64,000 bases of DNA from G963662605 sp963667005. Lineage in GTDB: Bacteria > Bacteroidota > Ignavibacteria > Ignavibacteriales > Ignavibacteriaceae. Below the pieces are notes generated by a model, which made no database searches, was not told where the DNA came from, and worked only from the letters and a program-made list of their open reading frames with translations. How positions within the stretch are numbered: the stretch's first letter is position 1; each line of letters opens with the position of its first letter. The stretch lies in the NCBI GenBank assembly GCA_963667005.1, contig OY762937.1:3472001-3536000 (forward strand), read 5' to 3'. This document shows, in pieces, positions 8,468-17,243 of the stretch. The translations under genes were made by a program, and so were the position numbers.

Positions 8468-11400
8468 TTACTTGCCGTGACAATGTTTATACTTTTTACC
8501 CGATCCGCAAGGACAAGGGTCATTTCTACCGACCTTGTCTTCAACACGGATTGGCTGCTGTTTCCCCGCGGGTGCCGGCTCTTCGGATTGTTCACCGCCC
8601 TTCATACCGATGTTCGTGGTATCAAGCTTTGTCGTTGTTATGCGACCTCTTGCCTGTTTCTTTCTTGTATTTTGTACTTCTTCAGGCGCTTGAGGGAAAA
8701 ACTTAAAGCAGAACATAACGGTTTCGCCGTTTATCTGCTCTAAGAGCTGAATAAACATATTGTAGGCTTCATTCTTATACTCAATAAGCGGATCCTTCTG
8801 CCCGTATGCACGAAGGCCGATACCTTCCTTCAGGTCATCCATTTCACGCAAGTGTTCTTTCCACTTGTTGTCAATGACTGAAAGGAATGCAAAGCGTTCA
8901 ATCCGCGCAAGCATATCCGAAGAGATAATCTCTTCTTTCCGCTTGTAAAATTCTTTTGCTGCGTTGGATATTTCCGTAGTCAATCCATCTTTACCCAGAG
9001 AATCAAATTTATCAGGTTCAATCTGGAAATCAATCATGAACGTTCTGAGCAAGTCTTCCCGTAAAGAATCAATCTGTGCTTCTTCGTAATATTTCTCAAC
9101 CAATTCCGATACATGATCTTCCAACATTTCAAGCACTTCGTCTTTCAGACGTTCGCCGTGCAAAGCTTTGTTTCTACGTGAGTAAATAATTTCTCTCTGT
9201 TGATTCATAACGTCATCATATTCCAACAAACGTTTACGAATCGAGAAGTTATTCTCTTCAACTTTCTTTTGCGCTCTTCCCACAGACTTGGTAATTAAAG
9301 GATGCTGTATGACTTCGCCTTCCTTTAATCCCATCCGCTGCATAACAGAAGCCATGCGGTCGGAACCGAAGAGACGCATCAGGTCGTCTTCCAGTGAAAG
9401 ATAAAACTTACTGACACCGGGGTCACCCTGACGGCCCGCACGTCCGCGTAGCTGGCGGTCAATGCGTCTTGATTCATGGCGTTCTGTACCGAGAATATAT
9501 AAACCGCCGCGTTCCACAACACCGGGTCCGAGTTTAATATCCGTGCCACGGCCTGCCATGTTGGTAGCAATCGTAACAGCACCCATCTGACCGGCATACT
9601 CAACTATTTCAGCTTCACGCTGATGCTGTTTAGCATTCAAAACGTTGTGCGGAATATTTCGGTTCTTCAACATCTTACTGATGATTTCAGATACATCCAC
9701 CGATGTGGTACCGACGAGAATCGGCTGGCCTGCTTTTCGCGACTCTTCTATCTTCTCGATAATCGCCGCGTATTTTTCACGCTTAGTGCGGAATATCGCA
9801 TCGTCCTGATCGTCGCGTCTGATTTCGACATTGGTCGGAATAACGACAACTTCAAGTTTATAAATCTCAAAAAACTCGCCCTCTTCAGTTTCAGCGGTAC
9901 CGGTCATACCGGCAAGCTTTTTATACATTCTGAAGTAATTCTGGAGTGTAATTGTTGCGAGGGTTTGAGTATCACGTTCAACGTGAACATTCTCTTTTGC
10001 TTCAATAGCCTGATGCAAGCCGTCCGAATACCGTCTTCCGGGAAGAACTCTACCGGTGAATTCATCTACGATGGCAATTTTACCCTCGTCTGTAATGATG
10101 TATTCGTCGTCTTTTTCGAATAGAGTATAAGCTTTTAATAGCTGATGCAGCGTATGAATTCTATCACTCTTTACCGAGTAATCATGATATAACTCATCCT
10201 TCATTTTAATTTTATCTTCTTCGGAAAGTTCGGGATTATTTTCAAGTTTGCTTATCTCCGTTCCCAAATCTGTCAGAACAAAGAACGTGGAATCCTCGTG
10301 TGAACCCTTTGCCAGCTCAACGCGTCCCTTTTCAGTCAGGTCGACCGAATTATTTTTCTCATCAATAACAAAATATAATTCGTCATCAATGACGTACATG
10401 TTCTTTGACTTCTCGCGCATGAACTCGATTTCAACTTCCTGAGCAAGTTTTTTATACTCAGGCTCAGAAAGCACTTTCATCAATTTTTCATTTTTCGGGA
10501 GACCGTGCATAGCGCGGACGATAAGCTTACCAGCTTCATAATTTGATTCTTTTTCGTTGCTGGTAGTCAGCATTTTTTCGGCTTCGGTCACAATAGAAGA
10601 AACAAGTGACGACTGTAGTCTGTACAGTTTCTCGATCAACGGTTTCATATTGTTGTATTGATGATCATCAACATCAACCGGGCCTGAAATAATAAGAGGT
10701 GTACGGGCTTCGTCTATAAGTACGGAGTCAACTTCATCCACGATGGCGTAGTTATGAACGCGTTGCACCTGATGCTCTTTTTCAACAGCCATATTATCGC
10801 GCAGGTAATCAAAACCGAATTCGTTGTTGGTACCGTAGGTAATATCACAACCGTATTGGCTTTGTCTTTCATCAGGATTCATGCTGGTAACGATAACACC
10901 GACAGTTAAACCGTGGTAACGGAAAATTTCACCCATCCATTCAGAGTCACGTTGAGCCAGGTAATCGTTTACCGTTACGAGATGGACACCTCTGCCTGTC
11001 AGTGCATTGAGGTATAGCGGGAATGTTGCAACAAGTGTTTTACCTTCACCGGTCGCCATTTCAGCGATTTTGCCCTGATGCAGAACAACACCGCCCATGA
11101 GCTGAACATCATAAGGAACCATGTTCCAGGTCAGTGTGTGTCCCATAACTTCCCAGCTGCGGCCACAGAGACGCTTACAAGTCTCTTTAACTACAGCAAA
11201 GGCTTCGGGTAGTAATTCATCAAGAATTTCTTCATATTTTTCGTCAAGTTCGTCATTCAGTTCGTCCAACTCATCACGGAGTGCTTTACGATCGAAATCT
11301 TCATTTGATTGAAGCTGTCCCTGAATTTCGTCTACTTTTCCTCGTAATTCGGCAGTATATTCTGCAATACGGCTCTTAAACTCGACCGTTTTCGCTTTTA

Positions 11401-11524
11401 ATTCATCTTCTGAAAGTTTCTCAATTTCCTTATGACATACATTAATTTCATCTACAATAGGCTGTAATAGATTAAAATCTTTAGTTTTTTTATCGCCAAA
11501 TAGCTTTTTAATAAGCCCTAACAT
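8468..11524 (-). CDS. secA: Preprotein translocase ATPase SecA
   Basis: The motor ATPase of the Sec export pathway, acting at the inner membrane with SecYEG to push unfolded preproteins across. At 1018 residues it is longer than the E. coli protein (about 900), as is common in Bacteroidota. Walker A is ATGEGKTL near residue 165 and the DEAD-like box is VDEVDSVLIDEA. The helicase second half has TNMAGRGTDIKLGPGV and RGRAGRQGDPG. The C-terminus has a SEC-C zinc-binding motif, CPCGSGKKYKHCHG, used for SecB or membrane contacts. ATG at 11524 has GGAG about 12 bases upstream, and a good promoter candidate lies at 11556-11585. It is the first gene of a run with glnB and the PorW-like lipoprotein. 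All exported proteins in this window depend on this system. Confidence 0.98.
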   Translation of the reverse strand: MLGLIKKLFGDKKTKDFNLLQPIVDEINVCHKEIEKLSEDELKAKTVEFKSRIAEYTAELRGKVDEIQGQLQSNEDFDRKALRDELDELNDELDEKYEEILDELLPEAFAVVKETCKRLCGRSWEVMGHTLTWNMVPYDVQLMGGVVLHQGKIAEMATGEGKTLVATFPLYLNALTGRGVHLVTVNDYLAQRDSEWMGEIFRYHGLTVGVIVTSMNPDERQSQYGCDITYGTNNEFGFDYLRDNMAVEKEHQVQRVHNYAIVDEVDSVLIDEARTPLIISGPVDVDDHQYNNMKPLIEKLYRLQSSLVSSIVTEAEKMLTTSNEKESNYEAGKLIVRAMHGLPKNEKLMKVLSEPEYKKLAQEVEIEFMREKSKNMYVIDDELYFVIDEKNNSVDLTEKGRVELAKGSHEDSTFFVLTDLGTEISKLENNPELSEEDKIKMKDELYHDYSVKSDRIHTLHQLLKAYTLFEKDDEYIITDEGKIAIVDEFTGRVLPGRRYSDGLHQAIEAKENVHVERDTQTLATITLQNYFRMYKKLAGMTGTAETEEGEFFEIYKLEVVVIPTNVEIRRDDQDDAIFRTKREKYAAIIEKIEESRKAGQPILVGTTSVDVSEIISKMLKNRNIPHNVLNAKQHQREAEIVEYAGQMGAVTIATNMAGRGTDIKLGPGVVERGGLYILGTERHESRRIDRQLRGRAGRQGDPGVSKFYLSLEDDLMRLFGSDRMASVMQRMGLKEGEVIQHPLITKSVGRAQKKVEENNFSIRKRLLEYDDVMNQQREIIYSRRNKALHGERLKDEVLEMLEDHVSELVEKYYEEAQIDSLREDLLRTFMIDFQIEPDKFDSLGKDGLTTEISNAAKEFYKRKEEIISSDMLARIERFAFLSVIDNKWKEHLREMDDLKEGIGLRAYGQKDPLIEYKNEAYNMFIQLLEQINGETVMFCFKFFPQAPEEVQNTRKKQARGRITTTKLDTTNIGMKGGEQSEEPAPAGKQQPIRVEDKVGRNDPCPCGSGKKYKHCHGK

Positions 11525-11555
11525 CTAATCGTTTCTCCGAATTGATAATTTCAAT

Positions 11556-11585
11556 ATTATAAGCATATAAGATAATAAATTACAA
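11556..11585 (-). promoter_or_regulatory. Candidate sigma70-type promoter for secA
   Basis: On the minus strand TTGTAA (11580-11585), an 18-base spacer and a perfect TATAAT (11556-11561) lie about 30 bases before the secA ATG. That leaves a leader of about 25 bases containing GGAG. It is a sequence match only; the lineage's promoter consensus may differ. Confidence 0.45.
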
Positions 11586-11677
11586 GGTTTTACGTGAGAT
11601 AAAAATGGATAAAAGATGGGAGGAAAAATAAAGGGACAACCTGTAGTTATTCAGGATAAAGCCCGGCAGTTCTAAGC

Positions 11678-12361
11678 CTACTTTTGGGCGACTACAACCT
11701 GGACTAATCCAAAAGTGAGATCTTTCCTTTTAACACTTGCAAATCCGGCTGATTTCAGAAGGCTTACCAAATCAATTTTTGTATCAAATTCTTCCACCGA
11801 TTCCGGTAAATATGTATAAGCACCGGGGTCGCCCGAAATGACTCTTCCAAGCAGCGGCAGGATGTTCTTGAAATAAAAACGATAGAGTGCCTTGATCAGA
11901 GGATTTTTGGGCATGCAGAATTCCAGTATTGTAACAGCTCCGGCAGGCTTCAAGATGCCATAAAATTGCTGAAATGCTTCAGGGATATTGTAAAAATTTC
12001 TGACACCGAAAGCAACTGTTATGTTAGTGAAAGAACCGGCACGAAAAGGTATCTGCTCAGCAACCATTTGTACAAGTTTGCCCTGAATCCATATTGATTT
12101 TTTGTCAAATAAGGAAAGCATCGGTAGGGATAAATCAGCACCGAATACATTATGTATTCCCCTTTTATAAGCTTCATTCGCAAAATCTCCGGTACCACAA
12201 GCCACATCGAGTAAAACTGCTTCCTCCGGAAAATGAGTCATATTCAGCGCAGCTTTTCTCCAATAGTAATCAACACCGGCGCTCAGAAAATGATTAAGAA
12301 AATCATATCTCTTTGCGATGGAATCAAACATTTGTTTTACTTGTGTTTTTTTATCCGGCAT
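11678..12361 (-). CDS. ubiE: Demethylmenaquinone methyltransferase
   Basis: A 227-residue class I SAM-dependent C-methyltransferase that performs the last step of menaquinone synthesis, methylating demethylmenaquinone (menG is the equivalent name). The N-terminal signature FDSIAKRYDFLNHFLSAG, the SAM-binding motif LDVACGTGDFAN near residue 50, and VAFGVRNFYNIPEAFQQF all match the UbiE/MenG family. The C-terminal half carries EFCMPKNPLIKALYRFYFKNILPLLG. It lies 16 bases downstream of the PAP2 gene on the same strand, and a secA promoter candidate follows its end. Because this lineage normally uses menaquinone, the menaquinone role is more likely than ubiquinone. A thioesterase at 15228-15623 could belong to the same pathway, but that is speculative. 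Confidence 0.95.
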   Translation of the reverse strand: MPDKKTQVKQMFDSIAKRYDFLNHFLSAGVDYYWRKAALNMTHFPEEAVLLDVACGTGDFANEAYKRGIHNVFGADLSLPMLSLFDKKSIWIQGKLVQMVAEQIPFRAGSFTNITVAFGVRNFYNIPEAFQQFYGILKPAGAVTILEFCMPKNPLIKALYRFYFKNILPLLGRVISGDPGAYTYLPESVEEFDTKIDLVSLLKSAGFASVKRKDLTFGLVQVVVAQK

Positions 12362-12377
12362 ATTGCTTCAACTCTTA

Positions 12378-13319
12378 TTAATAATTAACCAGCGGACGCC
12401 CGGTCAGCTTCTGATAATAATTAAAAACCTTCTTCGATGTCCATACTGAAAACACCATGCATACCATACCTGCGATGAGATCGATTACATAGTGATACCG
12501 CAAATAGACAGTAGAAAAAATCAATAACGTACCAAGCGGCAGAACAATGTATTTGGCATTCGATTTGAACTTAACTGACAAATACATAACAATTGCGGTC
12601 ATCATCGTGTGCCCGCTTGGGAATACATCACGCTGCACTAAAGAAGCCGGATTCGGAGTCCCGCGGGGTATTGATTCGCCTGCATTAATCCACTCTCGGA
12701 ATATCGGAGTAATCCATAAACCGCGAAGGGTTTCGTCCGTTTTGGCAAAATCATGCATAGTAAATCTTGGCCCGACAGCCGGCATCAGAAAGTACGCAAT
12801 ATAGGACAGGAAAAATCCGTACACTACCGAAAACACCACGTATTCAGCCTCAAGTTCATGCTTTTGGGCGTACAAAAAAACAGCCAGGATGAACGGAATA
12901 ATGTAGAAAGATGTATACGAAATTTGCAATATTTCTGTTAATACCGGATTTGCAATATTATGCAGCATCCAGGTCGGGTTAAATCCGAAAATGTGATGAT
13001 CTATTTTAATCAACAGCCAGTCAAAATCATGAGGCCGCAGCGGTTTTATCATATTGTACAGTTCTTTGAACGTGAAAAATATCAAAGCGTACGGGTAAAA
13101 CCAGTGTGTCAATTTAATGATCTTTGTCGGTTTAGTAGCATACAGAGATGCAAGAATATATATCAACGCCACCAAGCAAAAATTCAGGCAAATGAACAAA
13201 AATGCACGCGGCACAATACAGCTGAAAATCGCATTTGCGACAGTTAGCAGGCTTAAAAACGATATTATAGTAACATCTAAGGCGGATAATTTTTGAAGTG
13301 CGGTCTTAATAAAATTCAT
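12378..13319 (-). CDS. PAP2-superfamily membrane phosphatase/transferase
   Basis: A polytopic membrane protein of 313 residues with about seven predicted helices. The PAP2 (type 2 phosphatidic acid phosphatase) signatures lie in the C-terminal half: VFPSGHTM, with the catalytic His near residue 240, and YLRYHYVIDLIAG, with the second His-Asp pair near 280. The usual first motif KxxxxxxRP is not evident; a PAVGPRF segment near 190 may replace it. This pattern resembles the AUR1/inositol-phosphorylceramide-synthase-like branch of PAP2 proteins, which move head groups between lipids. Substrate candidates are phosphatidate, undecaprenyl phosphates or sphingolipid-like lipids; the sequence does not decide. 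It is flanked by ubiE (16 bases) and rsmA (15 bases), all on the minus strand, so probably one transcript. Confidence 0.82.
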   Translation of the reverse strand: MNFIKTALQKLSALDVTIISFLSLLTVANAIFSCIVPRAFLFICLNFCLVALIYILASLYATKPTKIIKLTHWFYPYALIFFTFKELYNMIKPLRPHDFDWLLIKIDHHIFGFNPTWMLHNIANPVLTEILQISYTSFYIIPFILAVFLYAQKHELEAEYVVFSVVYGFFLSYIAYFLMPAVGPRFTMHDFAKTDETLRGLWITPIFREWINAGESIPRGTPNPASLVQRDVFPSGHTMMTAIVMYLSVKFKSNAKYIVLPLGTLLIFSTVYLRYHYVIDLIAGMVCMVFSVWTSKKVFNYYQKLTGRPLVNY

Positions 13320-13334
13320 ATGCTAATTACAGGA

Positions 13335-14153
13335 TTATTCCTTCATCTTTCTCTTAATAAAATTTGTCAGTTGTATATAATCAGCGACTTGCAGCTCCTC
13401 AGCCCTAACCGCCAGATTAACGGGCGAATCGCTAAAATCAATGGCTTGAAATATACTATTATTCAAAGAATTTTTCAGGATTTTTCTCCGGTTGCCGAAC
13501 GAGGCTTTAACTACTGAAATGTAGAGCGGAACATCATGGATAGTATCGCCCTTTTCAAGAAAACGGAGATGCATTACTACAGAATCCACATGCGGCCTTG
13601 GGTAAAATGCTGATGCCGGCACCTTAAAGCAAATCCGTGACTCAGTGAAGGTTTCCAGAATGACATTAAGTACGCCAAAATCCTTATCTCCCCGCTGTGC
13701 CAAAACTCTCTGCCCGGCCTCTTTCTGTACCATCAGAATAACATCCTGAATGATTGATTGGTTCTCAAGCAGTTTAAGTATTATTGGAGAGGTAATATTA
13801 TAGGGAATGTTTCCGACAATCCTTAGTTTCTTTCCTCTTTGCGCATAATATTCAGAGAAATCGAATTTTAAAATGTCATTCTGAATAATATGCAATCCGG
13901 GGAAACGTTCTGCAAGATATCCGGCAGCACGCTCATCAATCTCGACGACGGTAAAATCCTTACCTACGTCAAATAAGCCTTCGGTAATAGCGCCCATCCC
14001 CGGCCCGATTTCAATCAATGAATCACTAGCCGAAGGTGCAATTTCCGCCACAATTTTTCTAATAATATTCTTATCCGAAAGAAAATTTTGTCCGAATTTT
14101 TTTAATGGCGTAACCTTATTATCTTTGTAGTGTCTTTGTCCTTCCATTGCCAT
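13335..14153 (-). CDS. rsmA: 16S rRNA dimethyladenosine transferase
   Basis: A 272-residue SAM-dependent enzyme (KsgA/RsmA) that dimethylates two adjacent adenines in the loop of 16S rRNA helix 45, a late checkpoint in 30S assembly. Visible motifs: FGQNFLSDKNI at the N-terminus, SAM motif IEIGPGMGAITEGL near 45, acidic VVEIDE near 72, and the catalytic NIPYNITSP block near 118, followed by KVPASAFYPRPHVDS near 185. Length and motif order are normal. It is the first gene of a minus-strand run with the PAP2 gene and ubiE. It diverges from the ROK kinase gene at 14250 across a 96-base AT-rich spacer, which must hold promoters for both directions. Confidence 0.97.
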   Translation of the reverse strand: MAMEGQRHYKDNKVTPLKKFGQNFLSDKNIIRKIVAEIAPSASDSLIEIGPGMGAITEGLFDVGKDFTVVEIDERAAGYLAERFPGLHIIQNDILKFDFSEYYAQRGKKLRIVGNIPYNITSPIILKLLENQSIIQDVILMVQKEAGQRVLAQRGDKDFGVLNVILETFTESRICFKVPASAFYPRPHVDSVVMHLRFLEKGDTIHDVPLYISVVKASFGNRRKILKNSLNNSIFQAIDFSDSPVNLAVRAEELQVADYIQLTNFIKRKMKE

Positions 14154-14249
14154 AATTTTTTATTTTAGTTGTAAGTTACTCAAATCATATAATATTTAAT
14201 TAATCAAATTTAGTCAGTCTACCACAAAAAATTCCATAATGGAGCCAAA

Positions 14250-15224
14250 ATGAAAAAAGACTTTATTATAAGCATAGATATGGGCGGAACAAAAATTCTT
14301 ACTGCGGCGATTAATTCCGAACAAGGAATAATCAGCAGCAATAAGCGTTCGACTAAACTGACTAAGAAAGACAGTGATGTTGCAGAGATATTATATGAGG
14401 GTATCGAGAATGTTATGGAAGATATGGATCTCTCCGAAAAAGATCTGAAGGCAATCTGCCTCGGCGTTCCCGGTTCGGTACACCCCGAAACCGGTATTAT
14501 CGGATTTGCACCCAATCTCAACATTAGAAAATACAATATCAAACAGGCGCTTGAAGGATTTATTAAAGCTCCTGTTCTTTTAGAAAATGATGTCAATCTG
14601 GCTGCGTTGGGCATTCATAATTACGGGAATGCTAAAGGCGTAAGTAATGCATTAGTGGTATTCATCGGAACGGGTATCGGCAGCGGCTTGATTTTCAATA
14701 ATCAGATTTACCGTGGCAATACATTTGCGGCAGGAGAAATCGGACATATCCATGTGATGGACGATGGTCCGCTTTGCGGCTGCGGTAAGCATGGATGTTT
14801 CGAAGCAGTCGCGAGTAGAACGGCAATTGTCAGGAATATCACCAATGATATTAAAGCAGGCAAACCAAGTAAGCTTGCCAAATTTGTCCGTAACAAAACG
14901 CAGATCAAAAGCAGAGCACTTGCTAATGCACTTGCGGCAGATGATAAATTGGCATGGAAGCATGTTAAAGACGCAGCACATACAATTGGGGCTACGCTTG
15001 CAAGCATCAATAATTTGCTGAATCTTGATTTAATAATCCTTGGCGGCGGCGTTGTAGGTGCAATGCATCAGTATATCGTTCCACTTATAAAACTATCCTT
15101 CAAAGAATACTCCATGAAGGATTCATCAAAGGCGACAAAAATACTCAATTCCAATTTGCACGATGAAGCTGCGTTATACGGCGGATTAGCGCTTGCAAAG
15201 GAATACCTCGATATTGAAGTATAG
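14250..15224 (+). CDS. ROK-family sugar kinase (glucokinase-like)
   Basis: A 324-residue cytoplasmic sugar kinase of the ROK family, most likely phosphorylating glucose or another hexose with ATP. The N-terminal phosphate-binding loop is SIDMGGTKILTA. The catalytic segment includes LENDVNLAALG near 110. A glycine-rich VFIGTGIGSGL and GEIGHIHV follow. The zinc motif CGCGKHGCFEAVAS, near 170-183, is diagnostic of ROK proteins. There is no N-terminal helix-turn-helix, so it is a kinase rather than a ROK repressor. The ATG is preceded by GGAG. The gene is monocistronic, converging on the thioesterase gene with a 3-base gap. It would supply phosphorylated sugar downstream of polysaccharide degradation; the precise substrate is not shown. 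Confidence 0.9.
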   Translation: MKKDFIISIDMGGTKILTAAINSEQGIISSNKRSTKLTKKDSDVAEILYEGIENVMEDMDLSEKDLKAICLGVPGSVHPETGIIGFAPNLNIRKYNIKQALEGFIKAPVLLENDVNLAALGIHNYGNAKGVSNALVVFIGTGIGSGLIFNNQIYRGNTFAAGEIGHIHVMDDGPLCGCGKHGCFEAVASRTAIVRNITNDIKAGKPSKLAKFVRNKTQIKSRALANALAADDKLAWKHVKDAAHTIGATLASINNLLNLDLIILGGGVVGAMHQYIVPLIKLSFKEYSMKDSSKATKILNSNLHDEAALYGGLALAKEYLDIEV

Positions 15225-15227
15225 CTC

Positions 15228-15623
15228 TTAGATCTCCTGAAGTATAGCTTTCAGGTGCTGAGTAAGTGGGGATTTCTTGAAAGTCTTCGCCTTTACGCAT
15301 ACCTGAACTGTTGTGACTTCTGCAGCTAATTCAAATGTGCTGTTGTATATCTGATACAATAATTGGAATGATGATACTCCGGTCTCTTTTACCGTTATGT
15401 CAACGGTTATTTCCTCATTATGCTTGAGGGGTTTGAAATAGTTCGCGTTTGCCGATACTACCGGAAATGCATGTGTCTTCATCCCGAAATACTCTTCTAC
15501 TGAGCCGATGGTATTAAGAAATTCTTCGAATGCTGAATGAGCTATTGGAAATATCTCGGCAAAAAAGAGTATCCCCGCCGGATCACATTGATGAAAAAGT
15601 ATCCTCTTTTTAATAGAAGTCAT
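15228..15623 (-). CDS. Hot-dog fold acyl-CoA thioesterase (4HBT family)
   Basis: A 131-residue single hot-dog domain of the 4-hydroxybenzoyl-CoA thioesterase family, hydrolysing an acyl-CoA thioester. The signature RILFHQCDPAGILFFAEIFPIAHSAFEEF holds the catalytic Asp (residue 14) and the conserved family layout. Enzymes with this N-terminal pattern include YbgC-type thioesterases and the 1,4-dihydroxy-2-naphthoyl-CoA hydrolases of menaquinone/phylloquinone synthesis. The second role would fit with ubiE 3 kb away, but the genes are not in one operon, so this is only a possibility. It is divergent from the lipoprotein gene at 15747, with a 123-base spacer that contains a promoter candidate for that gene. 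Confidence 0.85.
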   Translation of the reverse strand: MTSIKKRILFHQCDPAGILFFAEIFPIAHSAFEEFLNTIGSVEEYFGMKTHAFPVVSANANYFKPLKHNEEITVDITVKETGVSSFQLLYQIYNSTFELAAEVTTVQVCVKAKTFKKSPLTQHLKAILQEI

Positions 15624-15686
15624 GCGAAAACCTTCTGATTTTTGTTTATTTTACTTGAGAATCCGGTAAAATTATCGAATTATAGC

Positions 15687-15715
15687 TTGACAAAAATGAA
15701 ATAGTGCCCTAATTT
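15687..15715 (+). promoter_or_regulatory. Candidate promoter for the Ig-like lipoprotein gene
   Basis: TTGACA (15687-15692), a 17-base spacer and TAATTT (15710-15715). A start of transcription near 15722 would give a leader of about 25 bases before the ATG at 15747. The -35 is a perfect sigma70 match. TAATTT also resembles the Bacteroidota -7 element. Confidence 0.5.
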
Positions 15716-15746
15716 ACACAAATTCAAAAAATGATGTTACCACAGA

Positions 15747-17162
15747 ATGAAAATATTTCAAAAAAATCCCGTCTTATCATGTACTCTGCTTTTACTGCCA
15801 CTGCTGTTTGTGTTGATTGGTTGTGATTCAAAAAGCGATTCCACGATAACAGATTCTTCATCAACAACGACTTACAATGTTACAGTCGCGGGTTCAGTTT
15901 TTATCTCAGGTACGGATACAGTGTTATCCGGTGCAACAGTGCGGATAATCCACGGTATACTGGAAACGAGTTCTTCGACTGGAAGTGATGGAAAATATTC
16001 GGTGAAGTTTGATGTTGATACCGGAATGGTGGTAACGATCATTACGTCATTAACGAACTACCTGCCTGATACTGAAAAAGTCTATGTGGCAAAAAACTCA
16101 GTAAATAATGTCGCCTCAATTTATTTAAAGAAGGTTTCGTCGGCTACCAAGATATCGGGTAACGCCGCATCAATTTATCTTTACTCTCAGAGTTCCGGCA
16201 GTATCGGAGTTCGCGGGAGCGGCTCACTTGAAACAGGCGCGATTGTATTTCAGGCGATAGATTCTTTAGGTGTCCCACTCGACCGGAACCATTCAGCACT
16301 TGTCAAATTCAGTTTCGGCGGTCACCCGAACGGCGGTGAGTATTTAACTCCACAGTATGTTTATACGGATTCTGTCGGCCAAGCGACGGTTTATCTAACT
16401 TCAGGAACCGTATCGGGAGTAGTTCAGGTAATTGCGGAAATCACCCAATCTAATAGAACAATCACTTCCCTGCCTGTATCATATACAATCAACGGTGGAT
16501 TGCCTGAAACATCACATTTCAGCGTTGCTACACAGTATTTGAATTTCCCGGGTTATGATATTGCCGGATTAACTAATTCAGTTACAGCTTATGTAGGTGA
16601 CAAATACGGCAATCCTGTACGTCCCGGAACAAGTGTATACTTTACAACAACAGGTGGAATCATCCCGGGTTCGGCACAGACTTCACAGTCCGGTACTGCA
16701 TCAGTCAATCTCATGTCTGCTGCTCCGCGTCCGACTGACGCTACATACGGAGCCGGCTTTGGAACGGTAACCGCATCCACCATAGATGAATCACAGCAAA
16801 CTATTAAATCAACTCATCTGGTTCTCTTTTCAGGTGTTCCGATTGTTACCATTTCGCCAACCACTTTTGACATCCCGAATGGTGGTTCACAAACATTCAC
16901 CTATTACGTTAAAGATGAGAATGGAAATCCTTTAGCACCGAATACATCGATAAATATCAGTGTTGACGGTGAGAATGTTAAGACAGCCGGCGAAACCGAG
17001 ATAAACTTACCCGACACTCAAAGCAAAGCGTATACTCAGTTTAGCTTCCAGTTGTATGACTCGCAGGATACTTTAGAGGTTCCAACTAAGGTTAGCGTCA
17101 AGATCAAAGTCAACGGTGCCAACGGCAACACACAGACAACTATTTTCGGTACCAGTAAGTAG
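15747..17162 (+). CDS. Surface lipoprotein with carboxypeptidase-regulatory-like and Ig-like (Big_1) domains
   Basis: An exported lipoprotein of 471 residues with a lipobox (FVLIGC, Cys near residue 26) followed by a Ser/Thr-rich linker. Residues about 43-130 look like a carboxypeptidase-regulatory-like beta-sandwich (GSVFISGTDTVLSGATVRI...GKYSVKFD). After that come invasin-type bacterial Ig-like repeats, near 150-250 and 255-365, with the typical pattern VTAYVGDKYGNPVRPGTSVYF; a third partial repeat is PTTFDIPNGGSQTF...DENGNPLAP. There are no catalytic signatures. Such proteins are usually adhesins or structural surface components; this role is inference. It has its own promoter candidate and ends at a bidirectional terminator. 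Confidence 0.8.
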   Translation: MKIFQKNPVLSCTLLLLPLLFVLIGCDSKSDSTITDSSSTTTYNVTVAGSVFISGTDTVLSGATVRIIHGILETSSSTGSDGKYSVKFDVDTGMVVTIITSLTNYLPDTEKVYVAKNSVNNVASIYLKKVSSATKISGNAASIYLYSQSSGSIGVRGSGSLETGAIVFQAIDSLGVPLDRNHSALVKFSFGGHPNGGEYLTPQYVYTDSVGQATVYLTSGTVSGVVQVIAEITQSNRTITSLPVSYTINGGLPETSHFSVATQYLNFPGYDIAGLTNSVTAYVGDKYGNPVRPGTSVYFTTTGGIIPGSAQTSQSGTASVNLMSAAPRPTDATYGAGFGTVTASTIDESQQTIKSTHLVLFSGVPIVTISPTTFDIPNGGSQTFTYYVKDENGNPLAPNTSINISVDGENVKTAGETEINLPDTQSKAYTQFSFQLYDSQDTLEVPTKVSVKIKVNGANGNTQTTIFGTSK

Positions 17163-17183
17163 AAAAATATTTTACCGTCATGA

Positions 17184-17217
17184 AAAAGGGAGTCGTATTT
17201 ACGTACGACTCCCTTTT
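17184..17217. terminator. Bidirectional terminator between convergent genes
   Basis: A perfect 14-bp inverted repeat, AAAAGGGAGTCGTA / TACGACTCCCTTTT, with a 6-base loop. Its A-run and T-run serve both strands. It lies 21 bases past the lipoprotein stop and 26 bases past the stop of the minus-strand FG-GAP gene. Confidence 0.85.
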
Positions 17218-17243
17218 CAGTATAACCCATTAATGACTACCCG

